Origin: Halosimplex salinum
Lineage (GTDB): Archaea; Halobacteriota; Halobacteria; Halobacteriales; Haloarculaceae
Length of the DNA: 64,000 bases
Assembly: GCF_003730195.1 (NCBI RefSeq)
Contig: NZ_QWGG01000008.1
Span: 20,969 to 84,968 of the forward strand
Reading direction: 5' to 3'
The notes beneath the pieces are model-generated. The model was not told where the DNA came from. It ran no database searches and saw only the letters and a program-made list of their open reading frames with translations. The number at the start of each line of letters is the position of its first letter. Position 1 is the first letter of the stretch. A program made the position numbers and the translations under genes. Below are positions 1 to 7,617 of this stretch, one piece after another.

Positions 1-1
1 C

Positions 2-574
2 TACGAGAGCGGACGCGAGGTCGTCCGCCTGCACAGCGGCGACCCCGCCGTCTACGGTGCGGCCGTCGAGCAGATGGACGCGCTCGAACACGAGGGCGTT
101 CCCACCTATATCGTCCCGGGCGTCACCTCGGCGTTCGCCGCGAGCGCGACGCTGCGGACCCAGTTGACCCTCAACGGCGTCGCTAACCACGTCGCGTTCA
201 CCCGTCCGCAGGGGAAGACGCTCGACCCCGAGTCGGACCACGTCGGCGAGTTCGTCGAGATGGGCGACGTGACCACCTGTCTCTACCTCGGTACCCACGC
301 CGTCGCCGAGACGATGGACCGCCTCGTCGACGACGGACACGACCCCGACACGCCGGTCGCGGTCGTCTATCACGCTTCCTGGCCGGACGAGGACGTGATC
401 GAGGGGACCATCGAAACCATCGGCGAGCGAGTCGCGGACGCGGGCTACCGCGCGTCGGCGATGGTCGTGATCGGCGACGCCGCCCGCAAGGCCGGCTACG
501 AGCGCTCCTACCTGTACGGCGGGTTCGCGAACGGGGAGCGTCCGGACGATTCCCAGCAGGAGGCGGACGACTGA
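2..574 (+). CDS. cbiF: Cobalt-precorrin-4 C11-methyltransferase, 5' truncated
   Basis: The open frame runs in from the window edge, so the N-terminus is missing; the first visible residues are YESGREVV. SAM-dependent tetrapyrrole methylase of the corrin ring pathway that methylates cobalt-precorrin-4 at C11. Visible family marks are the LHSGDPAVYGA loop and the IVPGVTSAFAASA segment, followed by the LYLGTH region and a conserved VVYHASWPDE stretch typical of the CobM/CbiF branch. The stop lies 2 bases before the cbiG start, so the two are co-transcribed and probably coupled. Family assignment is firm. CbiF rather than another methylase rests on these motifs and on the neighbouring cbiG. Confidence 0.9.
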   Translation, partial: YESGREVVRLHSGDPAVYGAAVEQMDALEHEGVPTYIVPGVTSAFAASATLRTQLTLNGVANHVAFTRPQGKTLDPESDHVGEFVEMGDVTTCLYLGTHAVAETMDRLVDDGHDPDTPVAVVYHASWPDEDVIEGTIETIGERVADAGYRASAMVVIGDAARKAGYERSYLYGGFANGERPDDSQQEADD

Positions 575-576
575 CA

Positions 577-1587
577 ATGAGTACGGATACAGACGACACC
601 GATACGACGGAGACGGACGACGCATCGGACGGCTCGAACGACTCCGGCGGCCACTGTTCCACGCCCGACTCGGACGGGGAAGTGGCCGAGGAGATCGCGA
701 TCGTTTCCTTCGAGCGAAAGTGGGAGACCGCGCGGGAGATCGAGGCCGAACTCGGCGACCGCTACGAGTCGATCGACCTCGTCGAGTACCACGGCGAGGT
801 GTTCGCGGAGCGCTGGGGCGAGTACGACTGCTTCGTCGGGCTGATGGCCTCGGGGATCGCGATGCGCAAGACCGCACCCCTGCTGGACGACAAGTGGGAC
901 GACCCCGCCATCGTCGTCGTCGACGAGGAACTGACGTGGGCCATCCCCATCACCGGCGGCCACCACGGCGCCAACCAGGTCGCACACGACCTCTCGCGAC
1001 TCGGCGCGGTCCCGGCGATGACGACGGCGAGCGAGGCGGCCGGGAAACAGGGCGTCGAGAGCAAGGCCAAAGCCCTGGACACCCACGTCGTCAACGGCGA
1101 CTCCACCGTCGCGACGAACCTCGCCGTCCTGAACGACGAACTCGGACCGGTCGCCCGTCTCGACGGCCCGCGTGCCGTCCTCGTCGGCGACGACGTCACA
1201 GTACTGAGACGCAACGCCGAGGAGGGCGTCGTCCTCGGGACCGGCACCGTCTCCGGCGTCGACGCCGACCAGGTCGTCGACGCGTGGGAGCAAGCCCTCG
1301 CCGACCTCGACCTGACCGTCGACGACGTGGACTTCGTCGCGACCGGGACCAGAAAGGAGGGCGAGGAGGGCCTCTACGAGGCCGCCGAGTCCATCGGCGC
1401 CGGGGTCGTCCTCTTCGAGAAGGAGACGCTGGAGCGCTTCGAGGGTCCCTCGCCGTCGCGCTCGAAGGAACTCATCGGCTGGCCGGGCATCGCGGAGGCG
1501 TCGGCCATCGCCGGCGGGCGCGAGCACGACCTCGCCCGCGAGAAGGAGCGCTTCGACGACGCCGTCACCGTCGCGGTGGGGCGGTAG
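577..1587 (+). CDS. cbiG: Cobalt-precorrin-5A hydrolase CbiG
   Basis: Opens the delta-lactone ring of cobalt-precorrin-5A and releases acetaldehyde in the anaerobic (early-cobalt) B12 route. The 336-residue protein starts with an acidic, Ser/Thr/Asp-rich tail of about 45 residues that is lineage-typical. The CbiG N-terminal domain follows, with CFVGLMASGIAMRKTAP and the PITGGHHGANQVA loop. The C-terminal domain shows ATGTRKEGEEGL and PSPSRSKELIGWPGIAEASA. It sits between cbiF and cbiH genes with 1-2 base gaps, the expected operon place. CbiG together with an early chelatase (cbiX) supports the early-cobalt pathway, although cobN, typical of late insertion, is also present further on. Confidence 0.95.
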   Translation: MSTDTDDTDTTETDDASDGSNDSGGHCSTPDSDGEVAEEIAIVSFERKWETAREIEAELGDRYESIDLVEYHGEVFAERWGEYDCFVGLMASGIAMRKTAPLLDDKWDDPAIVVVDEELTWAIPITGGHHGANQVAHDLSRLGAVPAMTTASEAAGKQGVESKAKALDTHVVNGDSTVATNLAVLNDELGPVARLDGPRAVLVGDDVTVLRRNAEEGVVLGTGTVSGVDADQVVDAWEQALADLDLTVDDVDFVATGTRKEGEEGLYEAAESIGAGVVLFEKETLERFEGPSPSRSKELIGWPGIAEASAIAGGREHDLAREKERFDDAVTVAVGR

Positions 1588-1588
1588 G

Positions 1589-2530
1589 ATGGCCGAGGCC
1601 GACACCAGCCACACCAGCGACGGCGACGACGCGATGGGCACCCTCTACGTCGTCGGGATCGGGCCGGGACTGCCCCACGCGATGACCCAGCGCGCCGTCG
1701 AGGTCGTCTCGACCGCCGACTGCGTCGTCGCGTCGAACCTCTACCAGGAGTTCCTCCGGCGCGACGGGACGCTGCCCCCGGAGAGCGCCGAAGTGGCGGC
1801 GGCCGACGCCGCGACCGACGGCGGCCCCGCGACCGACGACGGTGCAACGGCCTGGTCCGAGTCCGGGACCGTCCTCGAACGGCCCAACGGCACCAGGCAG
1901 ACCCTCGTCCGCTCGTCGATGGGGCGACAGGTCGAACTCGCCAGGGAGGCGTTCGAGCGAGTCCGCGCCGGCCAGACCGTCGCGCACGTCTCCGGCGGCG
2001 ACCCGAACGTCTACGGCAAGAGCGATCTGCTGTTCACGATGGCCGAGGAGGAGGGAGCCGAGGACGTGCCCATCGAGGTGATACCGGGCGTCACCGCGGC
2101 GCTCGGCGGCGCGGCGAACCTCGGCGCGCCGCTCTCGAACGACTTCTGCACCGTCTCGCTCTCGGACAAGTGGCGCGGCTGGGACGAGATCGAGGAGAAG
2201 CTCCGGGCGGCCGCGATCTCGGGGTTCGTGATCGTCCTCTACAACTGCTGGCGCGACTACGAGCGCGCGATCGAGGTGATCCGCGAGGAGCGGGCCGACG
2301 ACGTTCCGGTGGGGATCTTCAACGACGCCGGCCGCGGCGACGCCGGCCGGAATCTCGACGACGAGACCCACACGATCACCACCCTCGGCGAGGCGACCGA
2401 GTACGACGAGGACGTCGGCGGGATGGGCACCTCCATCCTCGTCGGGAACCACGAGACTGCGGTCTGGGAGAACGACCACGGCGAACACCTCGTCACCCCG
2501 CGCGGCGGGCGTGACGTCGACGATTTCTGA
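1589..2530 (+). CDS. cbiH1: Precorrin-3B C17-methyltransferase CbiH, first copy
   Basis: Tetrapyrrole methylase responsible for C17 methylation and ring contraction at the (cobalt-)precorrin-3 stage. Seen: GIGPGLPHAMTQRA at the N-terminus, the SGGDPNVYG loop, IPGVTAALGGAANLGAPL, and the LYNCW segment where most homologues have LYNP. An Ala/Thr/Asp-rich insert of about 35 residues lies near residues 65-100, and the protein ends TPRGGRDVDDF. Starts one base after the cbiG stop. Two consecutive cbiH-like genes are usual in haloarchaeal B12 clusters; which one performs ring contraction is not decided by sequence. The NCW variation may separate its role from that of the second copy. Confidence 0.88.
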   Translation: MAEADTSHTSDGDDAMGTLYVVGIGPGLPHAMTQRAVEVVSTADCVVASNLYQEFLRRDGTLPPESAEVAAADAATDGGPATDDGATAWSESGTVLERPNGTRQTLVRSSMGRQVELAREAFERVRAGQTVAHVSGGDPNVYGKSDLLFTMAEEEGAEDVPIEVIPGVTAALGGAANLGAPLSNDFCTVSLSDKWRGWDEIEEKLRAAAISGFVIVLYNCWRDYERAIEVIREERADDVPVGIFNDAGRGDAGRNLDDETHTITTLGEATEYDEDVGGMGTSILVGNHETAVWENDHGEHLVTPRGGRDVDDF

Positions 2531-2532
2531 CC

Positions 2533-3486
2533 ATGAGTACGGACGACACTACTGACACGACGGACACCACGACGGAAGCGAGCACAGACGCGGAATCGAC
2601 CTGCGGCGGCGCTTCGAACGCCGACGCCGGCACGGCGTCGTCCTGCGGCGCCTCGACTGACGACGCTTCGACCGACGAGAACGTCGGCGCGAGCGTCGGC
2701 GACTTCGACGCCGACCCCGGCCGACTCGTCGCGGTCGGCCTCGGTCCCGGCCAACCGGAGGGGATGACCCAGCGCGCCCGCGGCGCGCTGCTGGACGCCG
2801 ACCACATCGTCGGCTACACGACCTACGTCGACCTCCTGCCCGAGGACGTCCGCGAGGACGCCGAGGAACTGTACGACACGCCGATGTGCGGCGAAGTCTC
2901 GCGCACCGAGGAGGCCATCGACCGCGCGCTCGCGGGTCACGACGTGGCGATCGTCGGGAGCGGCGACCCGAACGTCTACGCGCTGGCGGGACTCACACTG
3001 GAGATTCTCGAGTCGAAGGGCGCGACGGCGTCGATGGTCGAGTTCGACGTGGTGCCGGGCGTCCCGGCCGCCCAGTCCTGCGGCGCTCGGCTCGGCGCGC
3101 CACTGGTGAACGACACTGTCAGCATCTCGCTATCCGACCACCTCACGGACATGCCGACGATCGAGTCGCGCCTCCACGCCGCCGCGAAAGAGGGGTTCAC
3201 GATCTCGATCTACAACCCCTGGAGCCGCAAACGCCGCGAGAACTTCCAGAAGTGCTGCGAGATCCTCGAAGAACACCGCGACGCCGACACCCCCGTCGGG
3301 GTCGTTCACGGCGCCGGCCGCGAGGACGAGGCGGTCGAGATCGTCGAACTCGCGGACCTCGCGGACCTCGGCGAGACAGACCTGGTCGACATGACGACGA
3401 CGCTCATCGTCGGCAACGCGGAGACGTACGTCTGGGACGACCGGATGGTCACGCCGCGGGGCTACGAGTCGAAGTATGACTACTGA
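2533..3486 (+). CDS. cbiH2: Precorrin-3B C17-methyltransferase CbiH, second copy
   Basis: Second tetrapyrrole methylase of the CbiH type, 317 residues. The first 55 residues are a low-complexity acidic tail with two Cys (in CGGASN and SCGAST). The catalytic domain shows VGLGPGQPEGMTQRA, GYTTYVDLL, GSGDPNVYALAG, VPGVPAAQSCGARLGAPLVND and SIYNPWSRKR. It retains the YNP motif that the first copy has lost, so it is the better candidate for the canonical ring-contracting enzyme. The 3' end overlaps the downstream ferredoxin gene by 11 bases, which suggests translational coupling and possibly a physical redox partnership. Confidence 0.9.
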   Translation: MSTDDTTDTTDTTTEASTDAESTCGGASNADAGTASSCGASTDDASTDENVGASVGDFDADPGRLVAVGLGPGQPEGMTQRARGALLDADHIVGYTTYVDLLPEDVREDAEELYDTPMCGEVSRTEEAIDRALAGHDVAIVGSGDPNVYALAGLTLEILESKGATASMVEFDVVPGVPAAQSCGARLGAPLVNDTVSISLSDHLTDMPTIESRLHAAAKEGFTISIYNPWSRKRRENFQKCCEILEEHRDADTPVGVVHGAGREDEAVEIVELADLADLGETDLVDMTTTLIVGNAETYVWDDRMVTPRGYESKYDY

Positions 3487-3733
3487 GTACCGCGTCCGCC
3501 TCGACAGGGCGGCCTGCGACGGCGTCTTCGCCTGCCTCGTCCGCGACGACCGGTTCGTCGAGGCCGACGACGGCTTCGCGACGTTCGACGGGGCGGTCGA
3601 GCGCGAGTGCGACGGCGAGTCCGCCGGTGCGCTCGTCGCCACCGTCGACGACGACCGACTGGCCGACGCCCAGCAGGCCGCGAGCGCCTGTCCGCTCGAC
3701 GCCATCGACGTGACGGTGGTCGACGATGCGTGA
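3476..3733 (+). CDS. Single-cluster ferredoxin of the cobalamin operon
   Basis: 85-residue acidic protein with the layout of a monocluster ferredoxin: Cys14-x5-Cys20 near the N-terminus and Cys72-Pro near the C-terminus. The position that would give the fourth ligand is Val17 instead of Cys or Asp, so a [3Fe-4S] cluster is the likely cofactor. One more Cys (in ERECDG) lies in an acidic insert. Start ATG overlaps the end of cbiH2, and its own end overlaps the next gene. Role is inferred: an electron donor or acceptor for a corrin-ring step, possibly ring contraction or cobalt reduction. Confidence 0.8.
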   Translation: MTTEYRVRLDRAACDGVFACLVRDDRFVEADDGFATFDGAVERECDGESAGALVATVDDDRLADAQQAASACPLDAIDVTVVDDA

Positions 3734-4424
3734 GACCGACCACTCGACGCCCGACGCCGCAGAGGACCTGCTCGCGGCGACGCCGGCGACCGCGTACTTC
3801 TGGGGCCGGGTCGCGGGCGACGGGGAACTCGTCGAGCACTGCGTGACCGTCCGGGCCGGCGACGAGCGGGCGGCCGACGCGCTGGCGGCAGTCGCCGGCG
3901 CGAACCGGAGAGCTCACCGCGTCGCGGCCCGCGAGTCGGCCCACGACGCGTCGATCGTCCGCTACGAGGACGAGTACGAACTCCGGGTGCTGGGCGCGCC
4001 CGCGGAGCGCGCCAGCGCGGCGCTCGGTCTCCCGCTGGACGGCCAGCCCGGCGGCTACCGCTTCGACGCCTTCGCCGACCACCGCGCGCCGCTCCTCCGC
4101 GGCCTCCTCGAAGCCTGCGGCACCGTCTGCTTCCGCGAGTCCGCGGGCTCGGTCGGCGTCTCGTTCGTCCACGACGACGAGCGCCTGCTCGAGACGACCC
4201 GGTCGCTGCTCGCCGACGCAGAGCCCCACGCCCCAACGGACGACCTCTCGGAGACGTCCTCGGGCGGCTACTGGTTCGGGCTGGCCGACGAGGCGGATAC
4301 GGCCGGGTTCGCGGACTGGGTGTACGACGGGAGCGAGGACTCGGGGCTGTACGCCGGCGACCGACGGCGGAAACTCCGGCGGAGCGTCGAGCGCGCGACC
4401 GGGACGGCGGTGGGAGAGCTGTGA
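3726..4424 (+). CDS. Cobalamin-operon protein with degenerate LAGLIDADG-like repeats
   Basis: 232-residue protein with no assigned enzymatic role. Two repeats can be read that resemble LAGLIDADG endonuclease half-domains. The first runs from YFWGRVAGDGELVEH (residues 24-38, with Asp32 kept). The second runs from LLRGLLEACGTVCF (residues 123-136), where the acidic residue is replaced by Cys131. Each is followed by a beta-rich segment and an ERLLETTRSLL-like helix. The tail ADWVYDGS...GDRRRKLRR resembles the end of such domains. Genes overlap on both sides (8 bases upstream, GTGA overlap downstream), so it is embedded in the B12 operon. A domesticated DNA- or RNA-binding or structural role is inference. 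Confidence 0.55.
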   Translation: MRETDHSTPDAAEDLLAATPATAYFWGRVAGDGELVEHCVTVRAGDERAADALAAVAGANRRAHRVAARESAHDASIVRYEDEYELRVLGAPAERASAALGLPLDGQPGGYRFDAFADHRAPLLRGLLEACGTVCFRESAGSVGVSFVHDDERLLETTRSLLADAEPHAPTDDLSETSSGGYWFGLADEADTAGFADWVYDGSEDSGLYAGDRRRKLRRSVERATGTAVGEL

Positions 4425-5644
4425 CCGCCACCCAGTCCGCGCCCGCCGGTCTGGACGACGAGGCGGTCCTGCTCGTCGGCCACGGCTCGCGCCGCGAGAA
4501 GTCCAACGAACAGGTCCGCACGCTCGCCGCCGACCTCGAGGACCGACTCGGCGTCCCCGTCGACGCGGGCTTCCTCGAACTCGCCGAACCGGCCATCCCG
4601 GAGGCCATCGCGGGACTCGCGACCGTCGTCTCGCGGGTCTCGGTCGTCCAGCTATCGCTGTTCGCCGCCAGCCACGTCAAGACCGACGTGCCGCTGGCGG
4701 TCGAGCAGGCCCGCGCCGACCACGAGGGGACGACCATCCACAGCGGCGCGCATCTGGGCGTCCACCCGGCCATCGTGGACCTGCTCGACGACCGGGCGGC
4801 CGCCGTCGAGGCGTCGCTGGGCGTCGACCGCGAGTCCGACGACGTTGCGGTCGTCCTCTGTGCCCGCGGGTCGTCTGACCCCGACGCCAACGGCGACGCG
4901 CACAAACTCGCGCGACTGCTCTACGAGGGCCGGGCGTTCGACCGCGTCGAGGCGAGCTTCGTCGGCGTCACGGAACCGGTCCTCGAGGAGACGCTGCACA
5001 CCGTCGCGAAGGGGCGGCCCGACGCCGTCGTCGTCCTCCCGTACATGCTCGGTGACGGCGTCCTGACGGGACGGATCCGCGACGGAACTGACGAGTTCGA
5101 CGCGGAGTACCCGTACGTCGACGCGGCGGCGGGCGACCCGCTCGGGACGGACGCTCGACTGCTCGACGTGCTCGGCGACCGCTGGCAGGCGGCCCGCACG
5201 GACAGCGTCGACATGTCCTGTGACACGTGCAAGTACAAGGTCGAACTCGACGGCTACGAGGCGGACGTGGGCGGCGCCCGCGCGATGTTGCGGGCGCTGA
5301 CTCATCGGGCGGAACACGCCGACCGCGAGGACGTGGACGACGACCCGCACGGCCACGACGCGCCGGAGAAACACGTCGCGGTCTGCACGAACCAGACCTG
5401 CGCGGCCGACGGCGCCCCCGCCGTCCTCGAACGCCTGCGGCAGGCCGCCCGCGACTCGGAGGCCTGCGACGCTCGCATCACCCGCTCGTCCTGCCTCGGT
5501 CGCTGTGGCGAGGGGCCGATGGTCGCCGTCTACCCCGACGGCGTCTGGTACGGCGGCGTCGCGGCCGACGACGCCGACCGCATCGTCTCCTCGCACCTCG
5601 ACCGCGACCGAATCGTCTCCGACATCGTCGACCAGACGCTCTGA
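4421..5644 (+). CDS. cbiX: Sirohydrochlorin cobaltochelatase CbiX with C-terminal [2Fe-2S] domain
   Basis: Inserts Co2+ into sirohydrochlorin at the start of the anaerobic corrin route. Starts at GTG 4421 inside the previous stop. The two half-domains of the chelatase are visible: LLVGHGSRREKSN with His21, AASHVKTDVP with His85, and a second half from VVLCARGSSDPDAN to LPYMLGDGV. After a linker with CDTCKYKVEL, the last 100 residues form a thioredoxin-like [2Fe-2S] ferredoxin: CTNQTC and SSCLGRCGEGP provide two pairs of Cys. The fusion is longer than the ~120-residue CbiXS forms. The cluster may sense redox or iron status or reduce cobalt; its purpose is not shown by sequence. Confidence 0.93.
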   Translation: MTATQSAPAGLDDEAVLLVGHGSRREKSNEQVRTLAADLEDRLGVPVDAGFLELAEPAIPEAIAGLATVVSRVSVVQLSLFAASHVKTDVPLAVEQARADHEGTTIHSGAHLGVHPAIVDLLDDRAAAVEASLGVDRESDDVAVVLCARGSSDPDANGDAHKLARLLYEGRAFDRVEASFVGVTEPVLEETLHTVAKGRPDAVVVLPYMLGDGVLTGRIRDGTDEFDAEYPYVDAAAGDPLGTDARLLDVLGDRWQAARTDSVDMSCDTCKYKVELDGYEADVGGARAMLRALTHRAEHADREDVDDDPHGHDAPEKHVAVCTNQTCAADGAPAVLERLRQAARDSEACDARITRSSCLGRCGEGPMVAVYPDGVWYGGVAADDADRIVSSHLDRDRIVSDIVDQTL

Positions 5645-5681
5645 ATCGCGAATATCGACGCCATACACCCAATCCACGCCA

Positions 5682-6053
5682 ATGAGCTGCTACGAACTCG
5701 AAGCCCTACGACTCGGACTGATGAACGTCCTCGGCACGGACGACGACCACGCCCGCGAACACGCGGAGCAGGAACTGGAGGGCCGTCGCGACGGCCCGAT
5801 CGGCGCGCTCGCCGACGCGGAGACGCTCTCGGCGGTCGAACGCCACCTCGACGCCGCGCTCGTCGACCTGGAAGAGACGGTCGCCGCGACCGACGCCGAC
5901 GACCCCGAGTACGACTACCTGCGCGGGCGACTCGTCGCGGTCCGCGACGCGGAACGGGCCGTCCACCGACTCACGGCGCAGGGCGAGAGCGTCCGCGACG
6001 GGCTCGGCGAGGCGCACGACGTGCTTCACGAGGCGTTCCCGGTGGAGGACTGA
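5682..6053 (+). CDS. DUF3209 family protein
   Basis: 123-residue, highly acidic, mainly helical protein beginning MSCYELEALRLGLMNVLG, which I recognise as the DUF3209 family often seen next to cbiX in haloarchaea. A longer open frame exists upstream, but ATG 5682 is the start that matches the family N-terminus and leaves a 37-base gap after cbiX. No catalytic motif is visible apart from a lone Cys3 and scattered His. Position implies a cobalt- or chelatase-related accessory role, which is inference. It ends the plus-strand part of this operon; the next genes face the other way. Confidence 0.8.
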   Translation: MSCYELEALRLGLMNVLGTDDDHAREHAEQELEGRRDGPIGALADAETLSAVERHLDAALVDLEETVAATDADDPEYDYLRGRLVAVRDAERAVHRLTAQGESVRDGLGEAHDVLHEAFPVED

Positions 6054-6214
6054 CGGACCGCCCGTTCCCGGCCGTGCTCGTCTTCGCCGTCTGGCGGCGC
6101 GCGTACCCGGACGACGGCTAGCCGACGGCCACCCGTTCGGAGTCGCGGCGGCCGCGTCGAGCGCTGCTCCGAACGGCGACGGCTCGGGTCCGTCCTTCCC
6201 GCTCGCCCGTCCGG

Positions 6215-6574
6215 TCAGTCGCTGCCAGTCGCCGGCGCGTCGCTGCCGACGTTCAGCCGATCCGCGTCCGGTCCGAACTCCCCCTCCAGGAGCGCAGGGA
6301 CGTCCCCGGGACGAACGTCGGAGTACCACCGGCCGCGCGGGTGAATCGCGACGGCGGTCCCGTCGGCGCTACAGAGGCCGAGACAGCTCGTCTCGGCGAC
6401 GTGGACGCGCGACCAGAACACGTCCCGCTCGCGGAGCCACGCCGTCACCTCATCGTATACGTCGTCACACTGCGTATCCGCACAGGCGGCGTACTCGGAG
6501 TCGCGGTCGTTCGTACACACCAGCACGTGGTCGGTGAAGCCGCGTTCGCGGACCTCCTCGGTTCGGTCGCGCAT
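6215..6574 (-). CDS. Thioredoxin-like [2Fe-2S] ferredoxin linked to CbtA
   Basis: 119 residues starting MRDRTEEVRERGF. The ATG overlaps the cbtA stop by one base (TGATG), which fixes this start against a much longer open frame. Four Cys of a thioredoxin-like [2Fe-2S] domain are seen: VLVCTND...ADTQC (with one further Cys between) and ETSCLGLCSADG. The following IHPRGRWYSDV segment parallels the end of the CbiX fusion (YPDGVWYGGV), so this is a stand-alone relative of that domain. It is probably co-transcribed cbtB-cbtA-ferredoxin and may act in cobalt handling or supply electrons to a cobalt-reducing step. Confidence 0.8.
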   Translation of the reverse strand: MRDRTEEVRERGFTDHVLVCTNDRDSEYAACADTQCDDVYDEVTAWLRERDVFWSRVHVAETSCLGLCSADGTAVAIHPRGRWYSDVRPGDVPALLEGEFGPDADRLNVGSDAPATGSD

Positions 6575-7374
6575 CAGTCCGCCGTCACCGCCGAGTCGAT
6601 CTGGTCCGCGTCGACCGGACTCCCCCGCTCCGCCGTCGCGCGGCGGTGGAGCCGCGCGTATGTCGCCGCGAGGACGGTCCAGAGGAGAACCTGTCCGAGG
6701 ACGACCAGCCCGACGAGACCAGTAGCCAGCCCTGACGGCAAGGAGTGCGTCACCGCGGTCGACGGCGAGAGCGCGACCGGCACGGAGAGGAGGCCGAACG
6801 GAGTCAGCGCCGCGGCTCCGGCGACGATTCGTCCCAGGTCCGCATGGAGTCGGCCGTACACGGCCCCGGCGAGCAGACAGACCAGTGCACCGAGGAGCAC
6901 CATTCCGGCGTAGAGCGGGAGTCTCGTCTCTGCGGGGAGCGCCTGCTCGACCCCCGGCGGCTGTGGCGGGAACACGAGCCACGGCGCCCCGGAGACGGAG
7001 ACGAAGCCGGCGGCGGCGAGAACGTAGCTCTTGCTCGTGCCGGTGCCCGGGATCGCCGGCTCCAGGAAGTAGAACCCGGCACCGAAGACGACGGCACCCA
7101 GAAGGACGCCCCAGAGGACGCCGGAGACGACGCTCACGCCGTTCGTGACCGCCGCCGAGACGGCGGGACCCTCGTGGGAACCGCTCGTCGTCCCGTCGTG
7201 ATGGCCGTCGGTGTCGGCCTCGCGGTGGTCGCCAGTCGCTCGCGTCTCCCCCTCGTGACCGAACTCGTCCGCGAACGCGACGAGGGGGTTGGCGACGAGC
7301 GCGACGAGCAGGCCGAACGCGAGGCCGGCGACCAGCCCGGCTTTCACCCCCCGCGTCACGTAGTCGACGAGCAT
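6574..7374 (-). CDS. cbtA: Cobalt transporter subunit CbtA
   Basis: 266-residue inner-membrane protein with about five hydrophobic helices. Begins MLVDYVTRGVKAGLVAGLAFG, a typical CbtA opening. Between the first and second helices is a His/Asp/Glu-rich loop (residues about 35-70, with HEGETR, GDHREADTDGHHDG, GSHEG) well suited to metal capture outside the membrane. Further marks are FYFLEPAIPG and PWLVFPPQPPGVEQALP. The gene follows cbtB by 2 bases. CbtAB are B12-regulated cobalt uptake proteins in other prokaryotes, consistent with the location. The mechanism of energisation is unknown. Confidence 0.9.
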   Translation of the reverse strand: MLVDYVTRGVKAGLVAGLAFGLLVALVANPLVAFADEFGHEGETRATGDHREADTDGHHDGTTSGSHEGPAVSAAVTNGVSVVSGVLWGVLLGAVVFGAGFYFLEPAIPGTGTSKSYVLAAAGFVSVSGAPWLVFPPQPPGVEQALPAETRLPLYAGMVLLGALVCLLAGAVYGRLHADLGRIVAGAAALTPFGLLSVPVALSPSTAVTHSLPSGLATGLVGLVVLGQVLLWTVLAATYARLHRRATAERGSPVDADQIDSAVTAD

Positions 7375-7376
7375 CG

Positions 7377-7565
7377 TCAGTGACAGGTGACCCCCGTCGC
7401 GTGTCGGAAGTTGTGCATCGCGTCGTGCATCGTCGGTTCCTGGACGAACAGGAGCGCGAACCCGAGCGCGGCGACGACTCCGAGCCCCGCGGCCATCTGC
7501 GTCGGCGTCAGTTCCGTGCCGGCCCGTTCGATCCGTCCGTGAACGCTGTCGTTGGCAGTCGCCAT
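7377..7565 (-). CDS. cbtB: Cobalt transporter subunit CbtB
   Basis: 62-residue protein with a single membrane helix (about residues 24-42) and the characteristic His-rich end: MHDAMHNFRHATGVTCH. This C-terminal metal-binding tail is the hallmark of CbtB. It is the first gene of a three-gene minus-strand unit (cbtB, cbtA, [2Fe-2S] protein). A TATA-like element lies 32-41 bases upstream in the short gap behind the chelatase gene. Confidence 0.92.
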   Translation of the reverse strand: MATANDSVHGRIERAGTELTPTQMAAGLGVVAALGFALLFVQEPTMHDAMHNFRHATGVTCH

Positions 7566-7596
7566 CTGAAAGTACGTTTGCAGTAGATCAACTTAG

Positions 7597-7606
7597 ATTG
7601 TAAAAC
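7597..7606 (-). promoter_or_regulatory. Putative cbtB promoter element
   Basis: On the minus strand this reads GTTTTACAAT, 32-41 bases in front of the cbtB ATG, in a 52-base gap. Position and composition suit a haloarchaeal TATA box with a short leader. Similar A/T-rich boxes occur before the ChlID gene and the gene at 14674. Confidence 0.4.
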
Positions 7607-7617
7607 TTGCGCACCTG

